The notes below the pieces were generated by a model. It searched no databases. It saw only the letters and a list, made by a program, of their open reading frames with translations, and was not told the origin of the DNA. From Roseiconus nitratireducens (GTDB lineage Bacteria; Planctomycetota; Planctomycetia; Pirellulales; Pirellulaceae), in contig NZ_VWOX01000002.1 in NCBI RefSeq assembly GCF_008629675.1, forward strand, positions 558,001 through 622,000: a stretch of DNA of 64,000 nucleotides. The letters are read 5' to 3'. The translations under genes and the position numbers were made by a program. Below are positions 17,596 to 26,456 of this stretch, piece after piece; within the stretch, counting starts at the first letter, position 1, and the number at the start of each line of letters is the position of its first letter.

Positions 17596-20500
17596 TCACT
17601 TCCCGTAGACCACCGCGTGGTTCAGGTGGAACGTTCCTTTGCCATCCAATCCGATTCGAATGAACTGGACTTTGGTGTCATCCGGAAAATCGACCATCCA
17701 CTCCGGACCCATCTCTTCCGCTTGCCAGATTTTCCGATACGACTTTCCGTCCTCGCTGACCCAGACGGTCAATCCCTTGGCGCGATCATGAAACTGGCGA
17801 TTGACTCGGTTGGACAAGTACAGATGGGTCACGACCCTCGGTTCCGCCAAGCGAATCGTGATATCCGGTGAATCGACGTCATGCTCCGAATGGAACGTGA
17901 AGTCAAAGCTATCGCGATCAACCGGCGCCAAAAGCAAATTCGCCTCGCGATTCCACTCCGAATTGGTGAAGTCTTCGCCAAGCTTGACGGCGGCGTCCTG
18001 CGACACTTCCACGGACCCTTGGTAGGTTCGCGGCGGGGGCGCTTGTCGATACTTGGATCTGACCCAACCGTCGCGCGAAACTTTCTGGATGTTCTTTTGG
18101 GCGGAAAGAAACGCCACCAGATCCAAGAATTCGATCGGCGCGATTTGCTTGATCAGCCCCTCCGGCATCGAACTGGCCTTCATCTCACGTTCCAGTTCAA
18201 TGTCATCGATCGGGATATCCACGCGCTTTCCGTCGGCGATGCCCAGCGAAAGCACGTCGTCGGTGCGTTCGATGACAAAACCGTTCTGAACGTCGCCGTC
18301 AACGGTCAGCACATTGATGGTTTCGTATCCCTTGCTGATCTCGTGGTTTGGCATCAGGATCGAACGCATCAATTGCATCGTGTTCATTCGCATGCCGATG
18401 TCCGACAGATCCGGGCCGAACTTTTTGCCCAGGTCGCCGACCTGGTGACAGCCGGAACACACCTGTTTGAACACCGGTTCTCCCCGACGCGCGTTCCCGC
18501 CGCGAATTCCGGTCAACCGCCGGATCGCCGCCATCCGCTCATCTTCCGGAGCGTCCACGTCGTCGGCGATCTCCAACGGAACCACGGCTTCACCACCCGG
18601 TCCGCTGAGTCGTTGGAATCGCAGAAAGTAGTTCTTTGCCTGTTCGGTGCTTGAGGCCAGGAAGGTCTCCGGATTCTTCTGAGCTTCGGACCACATCGGT
18701 TCGAGCGCGTACAGCGTGTGCTCCAAGGTGTAATCCAACCAGTAATCCATCGGGTAGTTGGTCACCGACAGGGCCAACTCCACCGCGTCGGGGGATTCCA
18801 GGAAACTGATCCCGCGAACGGCTTCCAATCGAACCCGGGGGTGCGGATCGGAGGTTGCCGCGGCGATGTAATCGTGCGCCGCCGGGATTCGAGTGCGTTC
18901 GTTGATCACCGTCCGGATCGCAGCGGCCCGAGCGCGGTTGTCATCGCTTTGCAGAATTCGATCCACCAGATTCGTGTCCACATCGCGAAAACTCTCCTGA
19001 ATCCAGAGTGCTTCACAAAGTCGTTGTGGATCGTCCGTGTCGGCGATCCACAATTTGATCGCCGCATCGACCGCTTGCTTGGGGCGATCCCGCAGCACGC
19101 GGCGAACCCGATAGCGAGTCCGCAGTTCCGGGACCAGCAACTCGCTGAGCAACTCCGCCTCGCTCAACGGAGTCAGATCCACCATCGGCAGCAGCGGTCG
19201 CTCCTTGTTGATCATTCGGTAGACGCGACCGTGCGTGTGGTCACGATTCGGATCTCGCTGCGAATACTGCATGTGACCGATCAACGCGTTGCACCAGTCG
19301 CCGAACCAGATTGCACCATCCGGACCAATCTTGGGATCGACCGGGCGGAAAATCATGTCGGTCGAGGACAGCAAGTCTTCCACGCGTTCCCCTTCAAACC
19401 CGGCGCCTTCGGTCTCGTAGCGTAGATTGAAACGGGGCATGCCGTGCATGTTGATCACGCAGGCGTAAATGAACTGGCCCTGCATGTCATCCGGCAAGTG
19501 ACGCGAAAGCAGAAATTCGTTGCCGACCGCCGGACGCATGCCTTCGTTGTCGAACACCGGTTGCAACGTTTTGCGGGTCCGAACTTCCTTGCCAGCCAGC
19601 GGTTCAATCCAGTGCTGCTTGGCGTTCGTTCCGTCACCAATGATCCCGTTGCCCCAGTTATCGAACACCAGACACCAGGGGTTGCCGTATCCGGGCGTGC
19701 GGTAGTGCGAAAAGCTCAGCGAACGCGGGTCAAAGATGTACGCGCCGCCGGTGTCTTTGTTGCGGAACGGCCCCCACGGAGTCTCCAGCGTGGTCGACAG
19801 CGCGATGCCCTCCAACATGTGAAGACGTCCACCGTGAGAAAACTCCCACGCCCCCATGGTGTGGTGCGTGTCATCGGTGGCGATCCCGTCAATCAGGTGG
19901 ACCACCTGGTCGGCCTGGTCATCGCCATCGGTGTCTTTCAAAAACAGGATTCGGGGTTCGTCAACGACCAGCACACCGCCGTCAAAGAATTCGAAACCGG
20001 TCGGGCAGATCAGTTTGTCGTAGAACGTGGTGCACTTGTCGGCTTTGCCGTCCTGGTCGGTGTCCTCCAGGATCAACAACCGGTCATCCGGCGGCGCCGC
20101 ACCCGGCTGCCACTGGGGATAATTCGCCATGCAGGAAACCCACAGTCGCCCCTTGGCGTCGAACGCGATTTGGTTCGGATTGGCCAATTCGGGAAACTCT
20201 CGTTCCGAAGCGAACAATTTGACTTCCATGCCTTCGGGGACCGACATCATGTCAATCGATTCTTCCGGCGTGGGATAAACCAGCTTTTCCGGTTCACGCA
20301 TCTTGCGGAAGTTGTCGTCACGCGTCCCGAACATCGTTTCGGGGACCACGACCTGACCGGTTTTCGAATCGTCCGGTTGGTCGGGCACCGGATTTCCGGC
20401 TACCAGATCCCAGATGTATTGATCCCGCACCCGGACCATTTCGCGAATCTTTCGATACTCGCTGGGAAACGTTTCGGTATCCCACGTCCGACGTCCGCCA

Positions 20501-21318
20501 TAGACGTACCAACCGTTCAGCATCCGATAGTCCTGGAGGTGCAGCCAAGACTTGTCGTTGACCCAACGGCGAACGGTATCCATCTTTTCCGAATCTGCGG
20601 TTTGAGCGTTTCCGAATAATCCACGCTCCAGGATTTCAGCCAACGCTTGATCACCCTGTTCGTTCAAGTGCAAGCCGTTGATGGTGTATTGCATCCCCGG
20701 CTGGGCGTCGAACTGCTGCTTGGTTTCGGTGTAGACGTCCACAAACGGGACATTCATCTCGTCGGCCAGACTCTCGATCGCGTCCCGATAAACCTTCAAC
20801 GCGGCATTGCGTGACTCCGCTTCTGGCAACAAGGCATTGCCGGTCGACTCGAACGCGATCGGGCTGATCAAGACGAACTGAGCTTCGCCGCCCGAATACT
20901 TCGATTTCAACTCTTCCAAATAGCTTCGATAGGCGTCCTGGAAGGCTTGAACCGTTTCCGGGTCGGTGCCGGCGTAGGATTCATTGGCGCCGAAAAAACA
21001 AAGGTACGTTTCCGGGGCGAAAATCTTGAGCGGATCATCGATCGTCGTGTAGTTGCTTGGACGTTGTCGCTGACCGACTTCGTCGGCGGGCCAAGCGAAA
21101 TTACGGAATTGCAGTTGCTGGTCTCCGTGTCGCAGGTGCAACCGCGTTTCGAAATGACCGAACAGGTTCATCCGCTCGCCCAGCGAGTTCCCGACCACGG
21201 CAATTTTCTGCCGTGGATGAAGTTCCAACCGCGGCTCTTCCGCCCGCGATTGGTTGATGGTGAAAAAGCCCGTCAGGGCGGTCACGATAAAAAAGAAGCG
21301 AAATCCAAAGCGTTCCAT
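17596..21318 (-). CDS. Secreted SGNH-hydrolase / dehydrogenase / HEAT / cytochrome c fusion
   Basis: 1240 residues from the ATG at 21318; the 49 codons before it are Pro/Arg-rich and unlikely. A signal peptide follows directly (FFFIVTALTGFFTINQSRA). Domains in order: SGNH/GDSL-like hydrolase (about 30-235; KIAVVGNSLGERMNLFGHFE, catalytic His region NGLHLNEQGDQALAEI), TIGR02604 propeller (about 330-730; NQIAFDAKGRLWVSCMANYP, ILEDTDQDGKADKCTTFYD), HEAT repeats (about 740-920), haem domain with CSGCH near 954-958 followed by GKKFGPDLSDIGMRMN, and a C-terminal discoidin-like beta domain (about 1110-1240). It combines in one chain what the 7300-12104 pair splits into two genes. Probably an exported oxidoreductase on decorated sugars; substrate unknown. 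Confidence 0.9.
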   Translation of the reverse strand: MERFGFRFFFIVTALTGFFTINQSRAEEPRLELHPRQKIAVVGNSLGERMNLFGHFETRLHLRHGDQQLQFRNFAWPADEVGQRQRPSNYTTIDDPLKIFAPETYLCFFGANESYAGTDPETVQAFQDAYRSYLEELKSKYSGGEAQFVLISPIAFESTGNALLPEAESRNAALKVYRDAIESLADEMNVPFVDVYTETKQQFDAQPGMQYTINGLHLNEQGDQALAEILERGLFGNAQTADSEKMDTVRRWVNDKSWLHLQDYRMLNGWYVYGGRRTWDTETFPSEYRKIREMVRVRDQYIWDLVAGNPVPDQPDDSKTGQVVVPETMFGTRDDNFRKMREPEKLVYPTPEESIDMMSVPEGMEVKLFASEREFPELANPNQIAFDAKGRLWVSCMANYPQWQPGAAPPDDRLLILEDTDQDGKADKCTTFYDKLICPTGFEFFDGGVLVVDEPRILFLKDTDGDDQADQVVHLIDGIATDDTHHTMGAWEFSHGGRLHMLEGIALSTTLETPWGPFRNKDTGGAYIFDPRSLSFSHYRTPGYGNPWCLVFDNWGNGIIGDGTNAKQHWIEPLAGKEVRTRKTLQPVFDNEGMRPAVGNEFLLSRHLPDDMQGQFIYACVINMHGMPRFNLRYETEGAGFEGERVEDLLSSTDMIFRPVDPKIGPDGAIWFGDWCNALIGHMQYSQRDPNRDHTHGRVYRMINKERPLLPMVDLTPLSEAELLSELLVPELRTRYRVRRVLRDRPKQAVDAAIKLWIADTDDPQRLCEALWIQESFRDVDTNLVDRILQSDDNRARAAAIRTVINERTRIPAAHDYIAAATSDPHPRVRLEAVRGISFLESPDAVELALSVTNYPMDYWLDYTLEHTLYALEPMWSEAQKNPETFLASSTEQAKNYFLRFQRLSGPGGEAVVPLEIADDVDAPEDERMAAIRRLTGIRGGNARRGEPVFKQVCSGCHQVGDLGKKFGPDLSDIGMRMNTMQLMRSILMPNHEISKGYETINVLTVDGDVQNGFVIERTDDVLSLGIADGKRVDIPIDDIELEREMKASSMPEGLIKQIAPIEFLDLVAFLSAQKNIQKVSRDGWVRSKYRQAPPPRTYQGSVEVSQDAAVKLGEDFTNSEWNREANLLLAPVDRDSFDFTFHSEHDVDSPDITIRLAEPRVVTHLYLSNRVNRQFHDRAKGLTVWVSEDGKSYRKIWQAEEMGPEWMVDFPDDTKVQFIRIGLDGKGTFHLNHAVVYGK

Positions 21319-21496
21319 GAAAAACCTGCGCTGCAGTCGACGGAGGGAGACTCGGGGGGGGACGCTCGTTGACGCCGAGGTCTTTTGAAGACCAGATCTT
21401 CGCGTAACGGGCGGACCGGGTGGCGTGGGGAGTGGTGGGGGAACCGGTCGAAAACGTGGTGGCAACGCTAGAGTATAGATGGTTGCGTCCGCTTCG

Positions 21497-22885
21497 TCAC
21501 TCGCGCGTGGCTTCGCGAGTCAGCGGATCCACCCCGTCCATCCGGGCTGCGGCGGGCAAATGGTTTTTGCCGGTTTTGCGTGTCACCTTCGCCCACCCCA
21601 ACGGACGGCCGCGATGCCGCACCACGCACCACCCATTGCCGCCGCATTCGATCGGGTGTCCACCGAGAAACAACACCGCCTGGTCGGCCGAAACGTCCAC
21701 CGACCCGACGGCCCGCATGTTGCCGGTTCGACGCAACGCGGCATCGTACGAAGGCTTCCATGTGCGACCGGTTCGGTAGGCGATCTCCGGCCCGGCAACC
21801 GCCACTGACTCGGTCCATTCCGGCGCATCGTCGGGCCAGCCCCACGCCACGGCGCCGCGGACGCAACATCGGCGCGGCGGATCCTCGTACCACTCCGCCA
21901 ATCCATCCGGAATCGCTTCCGATGGGTCACGGCGACGGCCTCGCCCGGCCGTTGACCTCGTCACCGCGGACGTTTCATGACGGCCGTCCGTCGCCCCCGA
22001 CACACGCAACGATGCGGCAAAACCGCCTGCACAATCATGCAGATGCGGCCAAAGTCGCCACGCGCAATCCAGTTCGCTGCTGCGGTACGCCAACAACCGG
22101 TCCAAAGGATCGGACACTATCTCGGGTTGCCCCAACAACCAGCGGACCTGCGACTCATTCTCCTGCTCCGCGAACGTGCACGTGCTGAACACCAATTGCC
22201 CTCCGGGACGCAGCAACCGAACCGCCGCTGAAAGAATTCTGCGGGCTCGGCCGGCGCTGTGTTCGATCTGCCGGGATGACAACGCCGCGACACTTTGCTT
22301 CCCCCGCCCCAACAACGCTTGTCCGCTGCAGGGCGCATCAACCAACACCAAATCGAATTGTCCCGCCAGTCGGTCGGCCAACACGTCCGGATCCGAACTC
22401 GAAATCGCGTACCGTGGATTGCCGGTGCGCGCCAGATTGAACGCCAGGGGTGCCACGCGCGACCGGATCGGCTCATTGGCCAACAAAAAACCACTACCGA
22501 TCGATTCCAGCAACGCACTGGCTTTTCCGCCAGGCGCGGCGCACAGATCGCAAATCAGCCGCGGCTGCTGGTCCGCAACATCCGCCCGGCACGCCGCCAG
22601 GGCCAGCATCGATCCGGCATCTTGCAGAAAAAAATCGCCAGCCGCGTAGTCAAGCATCCGGCTGGGACGACGACCTGGATCCAGGTTTTTAAACCCAAGC
22701 GAATACCAGGGAATCGCCTGGACCGGAAACGGCCACTCCGTCGGATCCACTCCGTCGCGACAGCGTAATGCACTGCGGTGATGACGGAGGAGCGCCGCCG
22801 CGAACGCCTCCAGACAATCGGGCCGCACAGTTTGGTCGGCGAGGGCGTAACGAATCGCCGAAATTGCTTCCGACTCGCCGCTCAC
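21497..22885 (-). CDS. RNA m5C methyltransferase, RsmB/RsmF (NOL1/NOP2/Sun) family
   Basis: 462 residues. SAM-binding motifs are clear: motif I LICDLCAAPGGKASALLES, motif IV LVDAPCSGQALLGRG and motif VI FSTCTFAEQENE, which supply the two catalytic cysteines of this family. The N-terminal part contains the FFLQDAGSML segment seen before motif I. The C-terminal ~130 residues resemble the PUA-like extension of RsmF/YebU rather than the NusB-type N-domain of RsmB. Family members methylate C5 of cytosine in 16S rRNA; the site is not deducible here. Its start overlaps the preceding membrane-protein gene by four bases (ATGA), so it is the last gene of a three-gene operon with two membrane proteins. 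Confidence 0.9.
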   Translation of the reverse strand: MSGESEAISAIRYALADQTVRPDCLEAFAAALLRHHRSALRCRDGVDPTEWPFPVQAIPWYSLGFKNLDPGRRPSRMLDYAAGDFFLQDAGSMLALAACRADVADQQPRLICDLCAAPGGKASALLESIGSGFLLANEPIRSRVAPLAFNLARTGNPRYAISSSDPDVLADRLAGQFDLVLVDAPCSGQALLGRGKQSVAALSSRQIEHSAGRARRILSAAVRLLRPGGQLVFSTCTFAEQENESQVRWLLGQPEIVSDPLDRLLAYRSSELDCAWRLWPHLHDCAGGFAASLRVSGATDGRHETSAVTRSTAGRGRRRDPSEAIPDGLAEWYEDPPRRCCVRGAVAWGWPDDAPEWTESVAVAGPEIAYRTGRTWKPSYDAALRRTGNMRAVGSVDVSADQAVLFLGGHPIECGGNGWCVVRHRGRPLGWAKVTRKTGKNHLPAAARMDGVDPLTREATRE

Positions 22886-23256
22886 GCGGTCTCTCGGTGA
22901 AAGTGTTTCATGATCGACAGCGCCGTCGACAGCAGCCCGGCCAGCAGGAGCGGCGACGTGAACGTGAACAGAATGAAGGCCCGGTGGGCCGCGCGGCCCA
23001 CGTCCTCTTCCCCGCCCTTGGCCTCTCCATAAAACAAAACACTCAACTCTTCCCGGATCGCCGGAACCTGCGACGCATAAAAGAAGGCTGCCGAGATGAA
23101 CGCGAACACGACCATCAACAGCAGCATCACCGTCAAACTGATTTGGAAGCGAGGACGTCGCAGGCTGTTGCCCGACGGAGCACCGCCAACACCACCGTCA
23201 CGCGGCGACGTATCGTCGCGTGACGTGCGAGAATGAGAAGGTGGCGTGACGTTCAC
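22882..23256 (-). CDS. Small membrane protein, unknown
   Basis: 124 residues. A polar, Gly/Ser/Arg-rich N-terminus of about 35 residues is followed by one transmembrane segment (ISLTVMLLLMVVFAFISAAFF), a charged loop (ELSVLFYGEAKGGEEDVGR) and a second one (AFILFTFTSPLLLAGLLSTAL). I do not recognise a family. The region from about 38 resembles short planctomycete membrane proteins with an RFQ-like entry to a helix, but this is only an impression. It overlaps both neighbours by four bases, so it is co-translated with the upstream seven-helix protein and the downstream methyltransferase. Function unknown. Confidence 0.7.
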   Translation of the reverse strand: MNVTPPSHSRTSRDDTSPRDGGVGGAPSGNSLRRPRFQISLTVMLLLMVVFAFISAAFFYASQVPAIREELSVLFYGEAKGGEEDVGRAAHRAFILFTFTSPLLLAGLLSTALSIMKHFHRETA

Positions 23257-24428
23257 GATTTGTAGGCCTGTTCGGGGAGTTCGGGCAACGGTTCATCCAC
23301 TTCCGCGGGAGGAAACCACAAATCCTCTACCTCCTGCCCGCCCGCATCGCGTCGCAGCAGCAAGTAACTGGCGCCCAGCAAAGCGATTCCCAGTGTGATC
23401 AACCAGGCAACGTGGATCGCCTCCACCAATGTCCGAGTGGTCATGATAAAGGTTGCGTCCGGTGAAAACAGGGTCCCCACCATGGAAGCCAGAATCATCG
23501 TCGCTGTCACCACACCACCAAGCAACCGAGATGCGACGTAGATCAGGGCTGCCGAGACGATCCAATACCACACCAACGACAGCGGTCGCCGGACCAGGTA
23601 CTCATAGCCTCGGCTTAGCGAATCGATGGGATCCGGATCAGGTTCGTTGATCATCGCGGCCAGTCCCAAGGGGGTCGCGAACAACGCCCCGAACGCCAGA
23701 ATTCCAGCCGGCAGCAGGAGCACCGTCGCTATCGCGCCGGTCACCACCGACAACCAGGGCGCTGCCACCCACAAACTGGGCAGACGCAACACGAAGACAG
23801 CGATCGAAAACGCCAACACGCAGACCCAGGGGACCAGCGGCAGCAGTAGCGATTTCGCCAGCCGCCGCCGCACCCATCGCAACGTGGTCCCCATCTCGGG
23901 AAGCGGGCGACCGGCTGCCAGCACAGCACCGGAACGGGAGATCGTTAAAACCACCGGGACCCAGATCAGCAGCATCGAACTCAGAAAGATCGCCAGCGGC
24001 AGGACGCGTTGCTGTCGCAGCGTCGCGAAGATCGGCGGCAACCCGGCAAACAGCTCGTCCGGTTTTGCCAGGGCAGTCATCACGACATCGTCTTCCGGCT
24101 GCTGCGGAGTGAGTCGATTCTCAGCGAGCAGCGGCGAAACCCCGCGCCCGCGAACACTTCTCGCCTGCTGGAAAGTCGTGGGAAGCGAGACCGAACCGCC
24201 TGCAAGGTCCGTGGGAACTGGCTGCAACAGTTGAGCAGTCGTCAGAACGGTCGCGGCCCAGGCGACCAACACGATCGCGACGTGCACCGGCGCAGCCAAG
24301 ATCCGCAGCGTGGGAAACAGCCGAATCCAGGGGGCCACATCCACCCAGGAACGGAAATGCTGAAACATGCCGGATTCGAACTCGTACCCCGCATGGATTT
24401 GCTCGCCCTTCGATCCACTGTCGTCCAA
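23253..24428 (-). CDS. Polytopic membrane protein, unknown
   Basis: 391 residues. I count about six or seven hydrophobic segments, for example RILAAPVHVAIVLVAWAATV, LAIFLSSMLLIWVPVVLTI, LLLPLVPWVCVLAFSIAVFV, VVTGAIATVLLLPAGILAFG, LVWYWIVSAALIYVASRLLG and WLITLGIALLGASYLLL. The last 35 residues are acidic and proline-rich, probably cytoplasmic (VEDLWFPPAEVDEPLPELPE). No family motif was recognised. It is the first gene of the ATGA-linked unit with the 124-residue membrane protein and the RNA methyltransferase. The layout is reminiscent of planctomycete proteins that accompany exporters, but no function can be assigned. Confidence 0.75.
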   Translation of the reverse strand: MDDSGSKGEQIHAGYEFESGMFQHFRSWVDVAPWIRLFPTLRILAAPVHVAIVLVAWAATVLTTAQLLQPVPTDLAGGSVSLPTTFQQARSVRGRGVSPLLAENRLTPQQPEDDVVMTALAKPDELFAGLPPIFATLRQQRVLPLAIFLSSMLLIWVPVVLTISRSGAVLAAGRPLPEMGTTLRWVRRRLAKSLLLPLVPWVCVLAFSIAVFVLRLPSLWVAAPWLSVVTGAIATVLLLPAGILAFGALFATPLGLAAMINEPDPDPIDSLSRGYEYLVRRPLSLVWYWIVSAALIYVASRLLGGVVTATMILASMVGTLFSPDATFIMTTRTLVEAIHVAWLITLGIALLGASYLLLRRDAGGQEVEDLWFPPAEVDEPLPELPEQAYKS

Positions 24429-24438
24429 TCCAACACTC

Positions 24439-24464
24439 CGGTGGGCCCAACACTTTGGTGGGCG
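24439..24464. repeat. GGTGGGC repeat pair
   Basis: CGGTGGGCCCAACA and TTTGGTGGGCG lie back to back just upstream of the membrane-protein operon. They resemble the triplet at 12190-12234 and mark the start of a repeat-rich gap that runs to 24649. Confidence 0.5.
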
Positions 24465-24525
24465 TATTCAAACTGACGCAGTCAAGCTCATGTCTCCCTG
24501 GAGAGCGTGTCTACAACAGCCTCTT

Positions 24526-24649
24526 CACCCTCCCGCTCGCGGGAGGGTCAAAGGCGAGGGACCAGCCTTTGGGGAGGGTGCCTCCAACTTCTACCATGCC
24601 CTCCCCGCGTCGTCGCAAGCTCCTCGGCGACCCTCCCAAGGGGAGGGTA
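24526..24649 (+). repeat. Composite hairpin element, copy 1
   Basis: About 124 bases bounded by two hairpins: ACCCTCCCGC/GCGGGAGGGT at 24527-24548 and ACCCTCCC/GGGAGGGT at 24630-24648. Between them are the landmarks TCAAAGGCGAGG and CAGCCTTTGGGGAGGG on the left and CCCTCCCCGCGTCGTCGC with GCTCCTC on the right. The same order, reverse-complemented, is present at 62247-62389. It has no coding capacity and sits in the 384-base gap between two minus-strand genes. Confidence 0.75.
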
Positions 24650-24812
24650 AAGTCAAACTGCACGATCCGCATTCAGGACGGTGAAGCAGGATTTGCAGGC
24701 CATTGAGCGAGCGGCGCACCACCACACCGCGACGGCACGACAGAAAAACCACGGCATCATTATCGGGTCCGCCGCACATTCGCGAAAGCCCGGCAATGGG
24801 ATAGACCCGATG

Positions 24813-26027
24813 CTAAACCGCCGCCGGTTCCTTGGCCGACTTGTCGGCACGGTCTCGATTCTGGGCTCGCCGCCACAGGGCGACCAACTCCTTGGTCAAT
24901 GACGTCGCAATGGTGTCATGATAGGGCGAATCGGGAGGAAGCCCCTCCACCAACCGACGATGAGCCTCCGGCAGATGGTGATAAGGCAGACGGGGAAACA
25001 GGTGATGCAGGGCGTGATAACGCGTCCCGATCGGTCCCCACAACTCGCTGATCCAGGCGTGATCCGGGTAGTTGACCGAGTCGAGCAGTTGTTCCTCGAA
25101 AGTCATTTCCTCCCCTTTGCCCGTCCAGCGGTGCGCTCCCAACGTGCGAACTTCGTTCAACGTCAACAGCCCGATGGCAACCGCGTACGCCACGATCCAG
25201 AGCGGATCGAACCATTCTCCCGTCACGATGCGTTGCCGGAACAGGAGCATGCACCCGGCGACAAAACACCCGAATTCTTGCAAAAGGACAATTCGCATCA
25301 GCTCGGGCGACGCGTCGTTTCGCTGATAAAACGGATCGACCAACATCGTGGACGCATGCCGGTGAACCCATTGCCGTGCGCCCGGGATGAACCAGCAAAT
25401 CGGACTCAGGACGACGAAGCGAAACAGTCCCAAGAACGGGATCACCATCGCTTGCACGATGAACCCGATGATCAACCATCGGCTGTGATGGCTCAGCGCC
25501 AGGTACTCGCCATCATGGTCCGTCCCGTAGTGCTTGCGTCGATGGTGATCAACGTGCGGGTAATACAGGAACGACGGAACGAAAAAGGGGATTCCACACA
25601 GCAGGTTCCAGGCGATTCGAAAGCCTCGAAACCCCTTTTTGGGCAGGTGCACCAGTTCGTGAATGAACATCACCGACCGCATGAACAACGCAATCGTGAT
25701 CAAGTACGAAACGATCACCACCGGAATCACCCAAGGGGCGGGCCAGAACAGACGCGGAACGTGCAAGGTCGCAGCGAACGCGAGGTAGCCGCCGAAGATC
25801 GACAGCAGGAAGTCCGTCCAGTAGATCCGGGGGTTCGGCGCCGTGAGGTCTCCGATCAACGTCCGTGCCTGGGCAAACGAAAACGACCGCGCGGCCCGAC
25901 CGGGCTCGGCGACCGGGCGAGACGGCAGGGGGCCGCCCGTGGTCCGGTTCCCACTCGCGGCTGAAACTCCGTCGACGCGATCGTCGCGGGAAACGCTGGA
26001 GGTTGAAGTGGTACTATCGACAGACAT
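24813..26027 (-). CDS. Fatty acid desaturase family membrane protein
   Basis: 404 residues. Three histidine boxes of membrane di-iron desaturases are visible: HELVH (about 150), HVDHHRRKH (about 190) and HALHHLFPRLPYHHLPEAH (about 345). Hydrophobic segments lie between them (YWTDFLLSIFGGYLAFAATL, VIPVVIVSYLITIALFM, LIIGFIVQAMVIPFLGLF). The first ~70 residues are polar and low in complexity. Such enzymes use O2 and electrons from ferredoxin or cytochrome b5-like donors to desaturate or hydroxylate acyl chains. The box spacing suits acyl-lipid desaturases or the beta-carotene hydroxylase-like branch, so the regiospecificity is open. It stands alone, with gaps on both sides. Confidence 0.87.
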   Translation of the reverse strand: MSVDSTTSTSSVSRDDRVDGVSAASGNRTTGGPLPSRPVAEPGRAARSFSFAQARTLIGDLTAPNPRIYWTDFLLSIFGGYLAFAATLHVPRLFWPAPWVIPVVIVSYLITIALFMRSVMFIHELVHLPKKGFRGFRIAWNLLCGIPFFVPSFLYYPHVDHHRRKHYGTDHDGEYLALSHHSRWLIIGFIVQAMVIPFLGLFRFVVLSPICWFIPGARQWVHRHASTMLVDPFYQRNDASPELMRIVLLQEFGCFVAGCMLLFRQRIVTGEWFDPLWIVAYAVAIGLLTLNEVRTLGAHRWTGKGEEMTFEEQLLDSVNYPDHAWISELWGPIGTRYHALHHLFPRLPYHHLPEAHRRLVEGLPPDSPYHDTIATSLTKELVALWRRAQNRDRADKSAKEPAAV

Positions 26028-26456
26028 GAGAGCAAATCTGGAGGTGAGCCGGTAAGCAAGCCAAGCGGATGGAAGCCGTCAGGCCCGACCGTTGACTCCG
26101 TTCGCACGCACGGCAAGTCGCACGCACGTGGAAGTCAATGGTCAACCGCAACATTCAGACCGCAGCGTCCGAGACAGGCGAACACCCACGGCGGGGGTTT
26201 CGATCAAGGCAAGTTCAATTCGGGGTGACGTGTCAGGGCCAACAGGGTGTGGCCGCTAGGTGGGACATCGGTTGGCGAGAAGGGGCCACCGGTGGGCAGG
26301 GGACACTGGCAGGATTATCGTCAACCGAATCGCGAATTCTTCGCCCCTAGCATTCTGTTTTACTCTGATTCAGTTTATTAGCCCGCGGCCCGATTGGAAC
26401 GACTTTCCGTCAAACACCCGCCGGGAAATTTAAGCCATTTCGTCGCACGCCCCCTC
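26028..26456. other. Divergent intergenic region
   Basis: 429 bases between the desaturase (-) and the HI0933-type flavoprotein (+). The segment 26310-26390 is noticeably AT-richer than the surroundings (GTTTTACTCTGATTCAG) and is the best candidate for a promoter toward the flavoprotein, but no defined box pair stands out. A diverged GGTGGGAC motif occurs near 26259. No coding frame is credible. Confidence 0.4.

Noticed and set aside
19444..20619. Plus-strand frame of 391 residues in the SGNH/dehydrogenase gene
   Set aside because: Antisense shadow of a well-supported dehydrogenase domain.
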